Source of the DNA: Ganoderma boninense
Taxonomy: Eukaryota > Basidiomycota > Agaricomycetes > Polyporales > Polyporaceae
Reading direction: 5' to 3'
NCBI GenBank assembly: GCA_002900995.3
Contig: CM035314.1
Location: 2,140,115 to 2,204,114 of the forward strand
DNA: 64,000 bases
The notes below the pieces were generated by a model that made no database searches, was not told where the DNA came from, and saw nothing but the letters and a program-made list of their open reading frames with translations. The position numbers and the translations under genes are program-made. Positions 1-12,457 of the stretch are shown in pieces; position 1 is the first letter of the stretch; every line of letters starts with the position of its first letter.

Positions 1-58
1 TTTCATGGCAGGCACTAATTTCCGGCCACGATCGGGTATCGTTGGCATTTAATCGCAG

Positions 59-1190
59 GCGCGGAGCTCGTCATTTACTGGATGACCCTGAAGGCGTTGG
101 TCGAGAAGAGGAAACACTGCCGGTGTTCGAGCACCGACGAGTTCTATGCGGCGTTCAGCACGGCGCTGTTGGTCCTGATCACGATCTACATGTCAACTGA
201 GGCGATATTCGGCCAGGAGATGTGGATCGTACATTCCGGAGACCCGGGCGGCCCTGCGGAATTCTTCACGAAAAACGCGAACGTCTGGTACCAAACGATG
301 GGCACGACGGCGTCAGTAATCCTGATCACGCTGAGCGATGCGCTCCTTGTACGTGCTTCCGTTCCTCACCATACTGCTTAGGTGCTAACTGAATCTGCGC
401 TGCCATGTAGATATACCGGATATACGTCGTATGGCCCGGTTTCCGAGTGGTCGTGTTTCCATGCGTCCTTTACATCGCAAGTGTCGGTAAGTCGTCAGAT
501 CTTGAAATGAACCGCACGACCGCCCCTCTCACCACATGAATGCCTATGTCACCGTAACACCACCTTCATCGCCCTGGCAGCGCTCGGAGTCATCGAGCTA
601 TACATCTCCGGCAAGCCCAGCGCCAACTTCTTCGTCGGCACGGCCGCGCAGCTCGGCCTGGCCTACTACGCCACCACGATCTCGCTGAACGTCATCGCAA
701 CGGGCGTGATCTGCGCCCGCCTCGTCTACTTTGCGCGCCCCGCCACCTTGCAGCAACTCGCCACAAAACGTCCGATTGCCACGGGATCGAGGGGCGGAGC
801 GGCGGTCCTGCGGTTCACTGGAACTCTCCCGATGGTCGTGGAGTCCGCGCTGCCATACAGCTTGGCGGGCGTGGCGTTCCTCGTTTCGTATGGGATGCAG
901 AGTGACGTTTCCGTCCTCTTCGGGGCCCTGTATGGCATGTTCACGGTGAGTGCCGCTAGTACTACCAATGCGAACGTTTCTACTATGGCGTTGTGCTCAT
1001 TCTGCTGCCGTAGTGCATCTCGCCACAGCTTATTATACTGCGCGTCGTGACGGGGGAGGCGTGGACGCGGGACAAGACCGCGGAGGTGGTGGCTGCATGG
1101 GAGGACGAGAACCTTCCAGCTGCGAATACTGGTGTTGTGGGTGAGGCGGACGCCAGTTCCGTGGACCACAAGTCTGTGCGAGAGGTGTGA
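59..1190 (+). CDS. 7-TM membrane protein, paralog 1 (5' end outside window)
   Basis: First of five paralogs of a 7-TM family I cannot name. Four exons fit: 59-348, 411-486, 581-945 and 1014-1190; exon 1 with the start codon lies before the window. Family blocks are present: FGQEMW, VWYQTMG, IYRIYVVW, ALGVIELYISGKPSANFF, LVFG-like VLFGALYGMFT and the last-exon start CISPQLIILR. Splice phases match the four complete copies, which fixes the exon borders. It is the most divergent copy, with CR-rich loop residues after TM1 and SALPYSLAG where the others have SMLPYTLFG. The reading frame is open to a TGA at 1188. It converges on the single-pass protein gene at 1327, an arrangement repeated in mirror image at 35.2-37.9 kb. 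The role is unknown; a receptor or transporter at the plasma membrane is only a guess from topology. Confidence 0.75.
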
Positions 1191-1326
1191 TGGGTTTGAT
1201 TGCGTTCACGGCGCTCTACGAATATCAGAAACGTCTTCTGACGCATGTATTTTATGTGACTTTCCTCCAACGACGATCGAAAAGAGACCCATACAGCTTG
1301 AGAATGCTTTAATGTTTAGGAAGGCA

Positions 1327-2381
1327 TCAAATGGTCTGATGCTGATACATGTTGACTCCTAGAACCAAGGGTCAGCTCAACGCCACGACTCCACGCCCAA
1401 GTCGCACCGGACGCACCATAAGTCGTGTTCTGGCTCGACCAAACGTCGACCATGCACTCCTCGCCCCCCGCACACGCCACCTCAAACACATGCAGCGATC
1501 CCCTCGGGCACGCAAACCAGTAGACCTCCGTCTCCCCGTCCACGCGCGCCTGCAGCGTGGCGACCCTCTCCGCGCGTTTCGGTCGCGTGCGGTACGACAG
1601 CGTCTTCACGTCGAGCGGGCGCGCGGCGGTGAGCCGGAACACGTCGAAGCGGGACGTGGGGTTCATCGCGAACGACGCGCGGTCCTCGAGGGGCACGCCG
1701 AGGGGCGGGAGGGCGACGACGAGGCGGCAGTCTTCCATCCCGAAGTCGATCGCGCGGAACTGGACTATCGTGTAGACCTGTGGGTTCGACGGTGGCAGTG
1801 GTGAGTGCCCATGCGCATATACACCGAAGATGACTAGAACTGACATTAGGGGTGACGTGGAGGTGCCTCTCGTTGGGCGAGAGCATGCCCCACGTCTCGT
1901 GCCAGTAGTCGCGCTCTCCGCGCGGCGCGAGCCTGTCCGGCTGGTCGACGTACACTTGGGCGGAGACGCGGGGCCGCATAAGGATGGGGTCGATGGCGGA
2001 GGAGTTGACTTTCCCGGACGCGTAGAGCTCCGTCAGCCCGATGTACGGGTCCGCATACTCGAGGTTCGCGGCGAAGTCCTTGTCCTGGAAGACGGTGCCG
2101 TACATGCGCCAGACGTAGGCTAGCGCTATCAGGTCGATGCAGCCGACGACGAGGACCGCACTGGCGAGCCAGAGGACGAGACTGGGCCGCGCCTTCCGAG
2201 AGACGTTGGGCCTCGTACTGTCAATGCGTGCGGCTGAGAGAAGCGTTGGTCAGTGATTTCGTGAACTGGCTTGAAAGACTGTACCATGGTCGACGAGGTA
2301 TGCAGGAGCAGCATCCTCGCGGAGAGCCGGGGCGTCCACGTCGTCAAGGAGCTTTTCATACTCGACGGAGTCGTACGGCAT
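1327..2381 (-). CDS. Single-pass membrane protein, copy A (unknown function)
   Basis: Four exons (2285-2381, 1845-2233, 1417-1777, 1327-1358) give 292 residues, exactly the length of copy B at 35214-36335. The N-terminus (MPYDSVEYEKLLDD) is acidic and has no signal peptide. One membrane segment follows (SLVLWLASAVLVVGCIDLIA), so a type II topology with a large outer domain is likely. Shared blocks with copy B are ADPYIGL, LAPRGERDYW, SPNERHLHVTP and QFRAIDFGMEDCRL; the tail VNMYQHQTI matches INVIQHQTV. The ATG is supported by the typical basidiomycete start and by exon phase. I do not recognise a named domain; a But2-like beta-sandwich is possible but weak. It is convergent with 7-TM paralog 1, 136 bases away. 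Confidence 0.75.
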
Positions 2382-3142
2382 GGTTCAACGTCGATTTAGG
2401 GAGACAGCCTGAATGAGAAAACGAGAACCACAGTATTTGAGCAGAAGGGTAGCGGCAATCCAGTGGGCGTAAGCGGATGTTCGATGTCCTTCGCGATGCA
2501 TGGAGGGAGAGAGGGGCGGGTGGCGGTTTAATTCTATTTCTGACGCGTCAGCATCAGCGTGAGACCTTGCGCTAGTCGCTAGTATGTAGTAGATCGTGTT
2601 TTGAACGCATCCGTAAGTTGGCCCATTCCATGCCGCACGCTTGCGGCATTACACAGCGTCTGAAGTGGGCGAGATCTAGGAGATCCGTTCATCTCGAAGA
2701 ATGAATGCCACGTTACGCCAGTTTCAATAGGTCAGCGAGTATCAGGCTGATGAGGGGTCAGTGTAGCCCTTGGTGAACCCCGAAATCCCCGGGGACACTA
2801 CGGGTGAGGCGTCAGCAAGAATACGCGCGGGGCGATGGCAGGTACTAAGCGCGACTGTTGACGAAATACTTGAACACTTGTACAAATTATAGTATTGCGT
2901 ACTGTACAATGTCACTGTAAATCAATCCACTGTCCGAAGCTTCTATCCTATAGTGTCCAGCTCTAGCAAGCAACACGAGGATCGACACGGTTCAATAGAT
3001 AGCAGACGCTGCAGGGCGAGTCGGGGACTCAGTAAATCCTGATCCTTGAACCAAGAGGACGCGAACATGACGAAAATATCCAGCTCACTGCGTGCCAATG
3101 CAATCACCCAGCCCCGTCCCAGGCCCTTGTCTCCTCCGTTCG
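2382..3142. other. Intergenic, no gene seen
   Basis: This is the 5' flank of the single-pass protein gene and the 3' flank of the DUF6533-like gene. I see no coding-like stretch, RNA gene or repeat. Confidence 0.5.
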
Positions 3143-5118
3143 CTATCTCACAGCTCCCTCGAGTCGACAGGGCGCTGGGAACTCGCAACGGTCCTCAGAC
3201 CCGCAAGCTCGTCTTTCCCATCGCTCGCCGTCAGCAACTCGCGCGCCACCCGCGTGTACTGAGCAGGGGATAAGTTCAATTCCATCCCCGTCCGAATCCG
3301 TGGGTTCTCCGTATCCGCCCACGCCCAGATCAGTGTCCACGAAGGGCTGCGACCCCAAGTGCATGTGGACCTGTTCCCCCATCGACGCGATGAACGCAGG
3401 CAGCGGTCCCGCATGGTTGCTGCTGCGCCGAGTCGCGGTCTGACCGCCACCGCCATCCGGCAGCTGCGACTCAGCGCCGCCGGCAAAGTGCAGGCTCAGC
3501 GACGCAGGCGAGCCCGAGAACAGCGTGGACGTGACGCTGGTGGGCCCGGACGCCGCGGCGCGGTTGGCGTGGTGCAGGTCGAGGAGGAAGCGGCAGGTCA
3601 GGATCGCGGTCAAGCTGCGGGTCAAAGTTGATGGGGGGGAGGGGGAGGGTCATGGTCAGTGTCGGTTGACTGTCGCTGTCGGGAAAGGGGCTCGTAGATT
3701 ACGTACGGAGAGATGAGGACGGTGGCGAAGGTCTCGAAAAGGGCGGCTTCGACGATCTGCAATGGAGAACTTGAAGTGAGGAAAAGGTTACAGAGGGACG
3801 GGACGGCGCTGAGAAGGGTCCTAGGAGTAAGACGTACCGTTTGAGGAATGACGCACATGATGTTCATGACGGTGAGGAGGCTAGTGGCATGACGTGAGCG
3901 CAGGGAAGGGAAACCTGATGCGTGGACGGATGGACTCACATGAAGTAAATGCTCCCTGTAAGTACCATCCCATCCCAGAACTTGTGAGCTGAACTTCAAG
4001 GCGACGCATGGGCAGCCGGATACGCACCATTTTGCAACATGACCCCCACCAGCGATGGGCCTACCAGCACCCTTCTTTGCGTCTTGTAGGACGCATACGT
4101 GTTCGCCCATGTCACGAACAAAACGAGCAGATCGCCTGCGATGCTGCAGACCCTGGTCGCTATTTCCACTTTTTAGAAGTCGCCGTTAATGCCCCATCTT
4201 GCGAGTGATATGCAGGGCGAATACTACACTTACAACTAGATATGGACATGGACGTGGCCGCGGTTTTGTGAGCATCGGGTCATAAACATGTTTGTTGAAA
4301 ATTCAGAGATACGGACTTGGGTGATACTAGCCACGGGGATATTGGGGACCTATTCAAGACCGAGCAGTTCCACGGGCTTGGTAGCAAGATTGGTTGCTGG
4401 ACGTAGGCGTTTATCACCTAGCATTCAACGAACGGTGTGAATGAGAGGCCGTGCAGCTCAACGCGCATAGAGGACAGCGAAGCGCACCACCACAGCCATG
4501 TTGGGCACAAATAGAAGGAGAAAGGTAAGGAGCGGTAAAGTTTTGTTTTTTGACGACAGAGCGTAAATTCGGAGGGCCGAGAAACCTTCGTGCGAGCGTG
4601 TCGACATCAATATCCATGCGAAGGCCTAGGATTCAGAGTAGGCCCGTGGGCCTGAACACAGACTTACTTGCAGGGGTGAGCGCATACCATACCAGCATGG
4701 CGGTTTGAAGCCCGAAATTGACTCGGCACCTACGGGCATCGGACCTCGCATCAGCGGACTGGCATGGACCAGCGATAGGTTACGTACGCCTAACGACAAG
4801 ATCAGCAATCAGACGGCTTCGGTCAGGGCGAGACAACACAACCACGCACCATATCGGAGGACATTGGCATGTCGGACCGCACCGAGAGGGCTAAGTGAAT
4901 TATGGGCGGGTAGCGGCTGAGTACATAGAGGACCGTCCCGCCCTTTGGCTTGAGTTTGCGCCGACCGTCGTGAGAGGCCCAGAAGCAGCGTATTTCGTCG
5001 TCGAGAGAGATGAGCCAATCGTAGACGACGAGTGCTAGACGTATATATCAGCAACAGCAGAGTAGTACTAGTCGAACTGTGACCCACCTAGCGCAGCCAG
5101 GGCATAGTACTCTGCTGC
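3143..5118 (-). CDS. DUF6533-like 7-TM protein (model incomplete)
   Basis: Read on the minus strand, exons carry the sequence pattern of the DUF6533 family, mushroom 7-TM proteins of unknown role. The signature VVYDWLISLDDEI is encoded at about 4990-5034, joined over a 53-base intron (5035-5087) to EYYALAALA. Then come KGGTVLYVLSRYPPI (about 4900), TLPLLTFLLLFVPNM (about 4515), DLLVLFVTWANTYASYKTQ (about 4110), LLTVMNIMCVIPQT (about 3850), IVEAALFETFATVLISP (about 3730) and LTAILTCRFLLDLHHANR (about 3570), each between plausible splice sites. The start codon was not found: an in-frame stop sits just 5' of EYYAL, so exon 1 is upstream or lost. Near 3270 two frames both look coding and end at 3143 and 3148, so the C-terminus is uncertain and may be frameshifted. 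It may be a decaying gene. Confidence 0.55.
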
Positions 5119-7552
5119 GAAACTTGTTGAGAGGCGGCGTCAGTACTGAAGTGGAGACCTGATAGGCTCGTACTGTACACTCACAAGGCTGAAAAGGCGT
5201 CGTCCAGGGATGCCTGAAATGAAGTCATGTATGAGATCGATGGTTCTGGAATGTGGGGAGCACAGGAGCTCGGAAACGACCATCGCAGCTTTTATGCTAG
5301 TGCCAGAAGCCCTTCGACAGGCATCCGAAGTCGAATTCGGGACACTATTCTCTGACAGATGCGAAGCGATGAGTATTGATACTTTGAAGTCTTCAGGAAT
5401 GACAGTCCATTCATAGGCCCGTGCCCAAGGAAGAGCCCTTGCTGATACTTGGAAAACCTTCAATACCATCCTACGTGTCGGATGAGCAAATCAAGTAATT
5501 ATGGTGATATATAACCCATAGTTCAGACCTACCTCGACGCCATTCCGTGCATGCAGTACACATGTTGAGCTTAAGTCGGGGAGGAGCTTATGCCGTCTCC
5601 GAGAATATCAACGCTTAGGACAGCCACGCCATAATCCCAAGGTGATCCGCACCATGCACCGCAAAGCGCAGGATGGTGGTACAAAACAGCAACTGTGCTT
5701 CCTTACCCCCCAACTAGTAACTAACTAAAAGTTGGGGAGGCCGTTTCGTTCGAGAACATAAGCGGCGGTGTCAACTTGAATGCCTGAGCCGATGTACACA
5801 AAGAAGCAGTTGTATGGAGAACGTGCACTCACCGCAGTAACAGAACGCGGATTCTCGATGCAAAAGACGATCGTATTGCGATGGTCAGACTCGGGCTCGA
5901 AGGGCACGGACATCTATGAGTTTTTCCAGTCACCGTGTCAGCGGCCGGCTGTGCCAAATAGAAGTTGCTTACTATTTGATTCAACCCATGCTGTGTTTCC
6001 GATCCAGGCTAGTACCAGTTGATAGAACCATTTGGATGTAGATCCACGGAATGTGCCACTGTGGTACTTCGACCTGCAACGGAACTACTGTAGACTCGTG
6101 ATGGCAGGATGAGGGGGCGTCTATACTGCTCGGACCAAGCCGCGAACTTCAGCTCAAGCCCGGCTCCTTCCGAGGTGCATTCTATCCGTTCGCGTTGCCA
6201 CTCTTGCAATGAATTCGTACTTACTTCATCCATTCGTTCCTTGTCCTCTCACCCATGACGGTACGTCAGCATGCGCTGAAGGTATTTGCCGCAGTACCAG
6301 AGTGGACAGCTCCCCCGTTGCGCAAGAAAGTGTTTCCAGCCATCGACGCGGAGAAGGACTCCATTCCGCTCGCCAAGCTCGAAGATTGAAGAAGGACGCT
6401 GTGAATGGGTAAGTCCCCCGGGATCTATAATTTGTTACATGTGGTGTTTCTCACCGTTCTCCGGCTCATTCAGGTTCAAAACACAGCGTTGTAGACCATT
6501 CACTGAGGAAGCCGCCACTGTGAGACCGATCTTGAAGCCAAGGGGTAGCGAGATGCCGGCCACCAACACCAGCCCGTCAACGCCATCCTTGCTGTGCGGG
6601 CTTGTTGGAAGAGGAAGGTCTAGTGATGTCTATCCGGCAGATTAGGCAAGTGGGCGTTTACGTGAGGATCAAATCGTCGAGTTAACCTGGCTCTGCACCA
6701 CGCGTGATCCTCTGGACAGTAGTCACGGCAGGCCATGAAAGGTCATCAGACTCTAAGCCGCTTAGATAGCGTACCTACTCCGCTCACCCCCGTCCGACAT
6801 TCGGATATGTGGGGTTAGCGTTGCGTTGAGCCTGCTACCTAGAGCACGGTCGCCTCGCTGTGCCCTGTGGGAACCCTCGCCCCCACAATCAGTGCGTTCT
6901 TTACTATTGCTATTTCTCTTCTGCGTAGACCGCGTAGCATGGATATTCATGTTGTCCTCGTGTCAGATATACTGCCACGGAGATGACACGGAGGGCTATG
7001 CCCGCGATCTTCTTCGTCCACGCAGTGCCACCCGGCGCGCCAACGCGCCTGCGGATCGTCTGTGGATAATTAATGTGGATATCCGACTGCCCCAACCAAC
7101 TGTCGCTGGCGCGCGCCTTCGTACAGGAAGTTTCCGTTCCCTGGTCCAGAAATCCGGATATCCATCCTAGATGCGGGGTACTTGGAGCACCCTCTCGGAT
7201 GGACTCTCACCCGGCTTTCTACTATGTCCTTTAAGTATAGTCTCTCACGTGAGAGACTCAGTGCCACTCGGATCTGCGACCATAAGTTCAGTACACTCCG
7301 ATGTGTGGAGCTCAGAAGACTCGCTCCTTCTGGATATCCAAAGTGCTCCTTCGCGGCGGCCAGCTTTCCGGATAGCTGAGGAACTCTTCCTCGAACGCCT
7401 CCCACCTGCGCATGTCGAGATACCGTCCACAGGAGTCCGCCATGCTCATATCCAGATACCTCCCTCGTTGTAGCAGGGCCCGGATGACCTGATACATGGC
7501 TTAGTGCCATGGTTCCTCCCAACTTGCCTCGTGGATTTGTGTGTCCCCTAGA
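5119..7552. other. Long gene-poor stretch with possible gene relics
   Basis: No full gene was found. At about 6273-6378 (plus) a coding-like peptide reads VFAAVPEWTAPPLRKKVFPA and continues to a stop; I cannot assign it. At about 5950-6020 (minus) a hydrophobic stretch LVLAWIGNTAW might be an eroded membrane segment. From about 6950 to 7470 short GGATATCC-like motifs recur. The rest shows nothing I can support. Confidence 0.3.
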
Positions 7553-7558
7553 TATAAA
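7553..7558 (+). promoter_or_regulatory. TATA box of 7-TM paralog 2
   Basis: TATAAA lies 100 bases upstream of the ATG at 7653, a usual distance for a fungal TATA promoter. The following 5' leader (about 7615-7652) resembles the leader of paralog 5, which supports a real promoter and leader here. Confidence 0.45.
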
Positions 7559-7652
7559 TTCCTCATCATGATCTCGCTGTTGCAATCGAAACACCCTAGG
7601 CCTGCACCGGAAACCCCTCCCGAACCACTTTGTGGACGTTTCGACCACTGCA

Positions 7653-9103
7653 ATGTCTACGTCGGATTCCTGGAACGCTATCTTCCAGAACTGTTGGTAT
7701 GTCGGGAACAACTTCAACGCCATCCTATACGGTGCGTCTGTCGCCTCTTGTCGTACAATTTTGCTCCGCGATGCTGACGATCAATTATGGCAACCCGCCA
7801 TTGCCTTGATCAGGTGTGGAGCTCGTGTTGTACTTCACCACCGTGAAGCTCCTCCTTGACGGCCGCGCGCGTCGTGCGCGCTGCAAGGGCGCCAACGCCC
7901 CCAGACGCAAGGAAAAGAGCAACTTTTACGTTACCTTCGGGCTCAGCACAGGATTCCTATTCATGATCACCGTCTACCTGTTCGCGCAGAACTTCTTCGG
8001 GCAGGAGATGTGGATCATCAACGCGGGGTACGCAGGGGGCTCCGCCGCGTACTACGCTAGAAACGCGGCCGTGTGGTACCAGACGATGGGGAGTGCGTCG
8101 TCGGTCGTGCTGAACTGGATGAGCGACGCCTACTTTGTATGTGCACCTTCTGCCTCTGAGCTGGTCCTGAATTTGCTTGAAGTGCGGCGCTGATGCCCGC
8201 GGCGTCTGCGGCTGATTCCAGATCTATCGTGTGTATGTCGTCTGGAATGGGCGCTGGCAGAAGTGCGTGATCATGGTACCGTGCGCATTGTATGTCGGGA
8301 CGCTAGGTATGTGGACGCACGGTGCCCCTTGTATCGCGACGTACTCATGCTGGCCTGCATATCAGTGCTCGGCGTCCTGACATGCTACTTCTCCGGCCGT
8401 CCAGGCGGGGATTTCTTCGTCGGTATCGCGCCGCGCATCGCCATGGCATACTCCGCGGTCGGCATCGTGATGAACTTCATCTGCACTGCACTCATCAGTG
8501 GTCGCATCCTCTACGTCCCGCGCAGGCTCGCCAATATCCTCAACAGCGGCACGCCCGAGATTGTGAACAACGGTGTGCCCAAGGTCGCGAACAGCGGCGT
8601 GTCCGAGGTCGCGAACAGCGGCGCGTCCGAGGCCGTGAACACCAGCGGTGGGGGTTATAGAGATAAACTCTTCCACAAAATCGCCCTGACAATCGTCGAG
8701 TCGATGCTGCCTTACACGCTGTTCGGGGTGGCATACGTAGTCTCGCTCGCGCTGGTCAGCCCGGTCTCGATCCTGTTCCTCTCGCTGTACGTCATGTTTA
8801 CGGTGCGTTGCGACGCTGTTTCTATGCATATCTTGAGCAAGGGGGCTCATACCTTGCTCTCAATATCGCCAGTGTCTCTCTCCGCAGATGCTCATGTTGT
8901 GCATGGCCATGGGTCGCGAATGGCGAGACGAGCGCACTAGTACTGCCTCTCCAGATACCGCCTCATTGCAGTTCGTCAAGCCCGCGAAATCGCAAGCGGA
9001 TACCGGGTTCAGCGAAACCTACGAACTCCATGATCTGGAAAGAGATGCGGACCCATCTCTGTCGGTGTTGGACTCCCATGCGTGCAGCTCTACACACACG
9101 TGA
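7653..9103 (+). CDS. 7-TM membrane protein, paralog 2
   Basis: Five exons (7653-7731, 7814-8136, 8222-8306, 8366-8802, 8873-9103) encode 384 residues, all phases consistent. The protein opens with SWNAIFQNCWYVGNNFNAI and shows seven hydrophobic segments: ILYGVELVLYFTTVKLLL, FGLSTGFLFMITVYLF, the VWYQTMGSASSVVLNWM region, CVIMVPCALYVGT, IAMAYSAVGIVMNFICTAL, ESMLPYTLFGVAYVVSLAL and SPVSILFLSLYVMF. Family blocks NFFGQEMWIIN, YFSGRPGGDFFVG and CLSPQM are intact. The loop after TM5 holds four 24-base tandem repeats (8542-8637) absent from the other copies. The cytoplasmic-like tail is about 60 residues, polar and variable. No Pfam name comes to mind; topology suggests a receptor or transporter. 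Start chosen by alignment of all copies. Confidence 0.85.
8542..8637 (+). repeat. Four 24-bp in-frame tandem repeats
   Basis: Four units of 24 bases begin at 8542, 8566, 8590 and 8614, each encoding a variant of NSGVSEVA. They lie in the loop after TM5 of paralog 2 and keep the frame. The last two units are the most alike, as expected from recent slippage. Confidence 0.8.
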
Positions 9104-9961
9104 GGAGAGAATGTAGCGGTTTTCAACAAGTATGCCCTTTGTATGATTACATTCGAACCTCCAATCTGATATATACCAGTTGTAGCCTGTAGTGCAACGC
9201 TGTCGCTTCTACCCCCCCCGGTATGACTTTGATCAATCTCTTCTCTTCGCTACGGTCGTTCTGTACAACAGTACCCAGTGTTTCCATGTTCTGTACTTCG
9301 TTCCCAGACCTCTCAACAAATTGGATCTGTTTCGAAACCCAACATAGTATAGCCTCTAGAGGGATACAGCTGCTCACTGGTCAGAAACCAGGTCTTCTTC
9401 TGCACAACAAAACTCGTGTTAAGAGCTATGTCACCGCCATACCTTCAAGTCGTGCCACATTTCGTACTCAAGGCACTAGGTCCATACTGAACATCGTGTT
9501 CTGCCCCATTGCGCATCCACAGTAAATGAGGACGCCTCTACGGGTGTCACCAGACTTTGAACGCGTGCAAGGGAACACACCTCAGGTCACTAGGACAGCG
9601 AGGTCGCCTCAGCGCGAAGTCTCATGCATGTGTATGAGAGCGACCTTCTTCGCGCCCCTCGAATATGTCCAGTGAGTGAGCCCTGCTCCGGATATGTGAA
9701 TGCGACAGCGAATGACTGTGAGATGATGTAGAATACCATTCTGGGATTGACACGACAGTGGTAGACACCACCGCTGCATGATTTCGATCTTCGAAAATCA
9801 CTTCCATCTACTGAATAGTCAAGCCAGTTCGCTCGAAGACGCAGAGTACACAATCAAATCAGAAGGGACATTCCAGTCTTTAGCCCTTCATAGTCATTCC
9901 AAGTTGTCATGAAACTCCTCTCTCTATGTCAAAGCATAGGAGGTCGTCGGCCTCACCCCTG
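9104..9961. other. Intergenic between convergent 7-TM paralogs 2 and 3
   Basis: This stretch holds the 3' ends of two convergent genes. No coding-like exon, RNA gene or repeat was recognised. Confidence 0.5.
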
Positions 9962-11220
9962 TCAGACCGCACATCTAGCCTCCTCGATGTCTGCCCTTTC
10001 CTTTGTCGCTGCGGTCGCAGTCTCTGTTCTCTCACTGCTCCATGCCTTCCCCTGAGTCGTCGAAGTTTCCCAGCTCTGACTCCACGCTGTGGTCGTGTCG
10101 TAGGACCATCCTCTTCCCACGAGCATCCGAAGAATGATCATCTGTGGCGAGAGGCACTAGGCACGCGACAAGCATCTGTCAATGGTGGCCGGGTATGACA
10201 GTCGCACGGAATCGAAGACTCACGGTGAACATGACGTAGAGCGACAGGAACAGAACTGACACCGGGCTGTTCACACCCAGCGTCGCCACGTACGCCACGC
10301 CGAACAGCGTGTAGGGAAGCATGGATTCGACCACGATGCTGGCCGAACTGGTGAACACCTTCGCTTCGGCACTACTGTGGCCAGCTGCCCGGATTTTGCG
10401 TCGAATACACAGGATGCGAGCGCAGATGAGGGTGGAGCAGAGCACGTTTGTGGCGATCACGACGGTCGAGTAGGCGAGCGCGATGTGAGGAGCGACACCG
10501 ACGAAAAAGTCTGCGTGCGGTCTGCCGGAGAAATAGCAAGTCATAATCCCCAGAGCTGTCGATCCACGAGAATGTTAGCCTCTGAGTTCATGGATATGCT
10601 TTCTAGTTCCGAGCATCCTCGGAGCGCTATGCGTACCTGCCGCCCCAAGGTAGAAGATCGAAGGGACGATAACTACGCGCCAGTCAGTCCAGACCACATA
10701 CGTCCGGTAAATCTACGTAGAAATGTCAAGAGAGCGTTCATTGCGTGGTTAGAGCGCCATAGCAGAGAAGACGTTCCAGAATACCTCACCAGGAATGCAT
10801 CGCTCATGAGACAGAGGACGACTGACGCGGCACTGCCCATCGTCTGGTACCATACCGCAGCATGGTCGGCGTAATATTGCCCGGAGCCGCCTGGGTATCC
10901 CTCGTTGATGACCCACATCTCTTGGCCGAAGAAATTTTGAGCGACGAGGTAGATCGTGATCATGACAATAAGGCCGGTGCTGAGGACTAGCAGCCTCGTG
11001 TGGCTCGGGTACCGAGGTTTAGCACTGCGGCTCTTGAGAATAAGCCTCGCGCTCTTGAGGTAGAACGTGATTGCAACTCCTGCGCACATCAAATCCAGTT
11101 AGCGGCCCAAGGGGTGTATGAATGTGCATCCCAAGCAGCTGAGCTCGCACCGTAGAGGATAGCATTTAAGTTGTCGCCAACATACCAACAGTTTTGGAAG
11201 ATGGAGTTCCAGTCTGCCAT
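9962..11220 (-). CDS. 7-TM membrane protein, paralog 3
   Basis: Five exons (11151-11220, 10790-11079, 10637-10712, 10224-10555, 9962-10156) give 320 residues with the same exon phases as the other copies. It begins MADWNSIFQNCWYVGDNLNA and carries AQNFFGQEMWVINEGYPGGS, VWYQTMGSAASVV, IYRTYVVW, TCYFSGRPHADFFVG, ESMLPYTLFGVAYVATLG and CLSPQMIILRML. It is closest to paralog 4: both have MADWN starts, the same GYPGGSGQYYADHAAV stretch and a W-rich tail (RGWSYDTTTAW against HGWSYETITLW). The frame stays open for 115 codons upstream of the ATG, but homology puts the start at 11220. Function unknown, plasma membrane likely. Confidence 0.85.
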
Positions 11221-12457
11221 GTCGACGTCCCAAGACCAGTGAGGGGACTGGATACTCAAACATGTGTTGCTCGGACCCCAATTTAAGTCCTCCGTGCGGC
11301 TGCGGCCTAGGCGGCCGCTTGGAATAGAGTTAAACGATGACATATCTGGGACACCGCGTGTAGTCTGAGTAAAAGGTTTGCCAAGAACACAGAGTGGTTC
11401 ATAGTGCCACACCCGCACGTTGACGAGGATACGGTGGCACTCACCTTCCTGAAATCCTGGAACGCTGTCCAAAGAGAGATCGTATGACTGAAGTTCTAAG
11501 TCATACAATGGGGTGAGCACTTTCCCTGACAGTATGTGGTCAAGCACGATGGTCCGAGGACGCATGACAGTGGAGGGCCTCTCGGAAGCTCACTTGACAG
11601 GGTTTGTGGACGCGGCCACCGGCCCTGTCCGCACCACCATGAGGTACGATGTGTCTAGAGGGAAACATGTGGCTTTAGAGACGCGGAAGATCGCTCAGAA
11701 AAGTGGATGAACGAAGAGCTAGAGCCTCGTCAGTCGTCAGTGGCGTTGGACGTTGTGATGAAAGCAAGTATTGCACGCACATTTGAGCACCTCTCTACTT
11801 CATTCCAAAGGAGAACATCAAAAGCACAGTGGATTTAGTATAGTAATTTGGAGTTGCTTACCCCCGGCATCTTGCTACTGCACCAAGTCCGCGTCAAGCT
11901 CGCGATCGGACTCCGAGTTACACGTTCCACTGGCACCCGTCACTGAGCATCTTCCCTGATATGAACTGATAAAGGGTAGCTGTGTGCAGGGAGATGTAAG
12001 ATTAATAAAATGCAAGGAGAAATGTAGCACCCAGAAGGCTGTGATAGGAGAGGGTCGCTGAGGAGGAACAAGTTTTCGCCAAATGGCACTTGGGCGCTTC
12101 ACATCCGGGCGTTTATGACACTGATGGGCGCTAGGATGAATGCCACGGCCACTGTTGCTGAGCTTCTAAGTCCCTTTGAGTTCCTCCCCATGCTCCCTTG
12201 ACCCACCACATGCGGGCCCTGAGGTACTTTACGTCAATCTGTCAGAAGTAATGGACTTATGACTGGCTGGAACGCACTTCAGGCTCGGCGATATTCTCGA
12301 TCCTCGGCCGCCATGGGTCGAGATCCGCCGGGATTGACCAAAGGCCATCATTCAAGCGCGCTCTCAAAGGAAGGGTATATGGAGGGTCTTTTGTACTATC
12401 TCTCTTATTGATACCTGTAATTTATCTAGGTGACGTCGGACATTGACACATATCGCA
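11221..12457. other. Intergenic, divergent 5' flanks
   Basis: This lies between the starts of 7-TM paralog 3 (minus) and GNAT copy A (plus). The open frame upstream of paralog 3 (11221-11565, minus) lacks family residues and reads as leader sequence. A TTAAAT-like element at about 11281-11288 may serve paralog 3. Nothing else was seen. Confidence 0.45.

Noticed and set aside
7070..7723. 217-codon open frame on the minus strand before 7-TM paralog 2
   Set aside because: It overlaps the true first exon of paralog 2 in antisense and has no recognisable domain.
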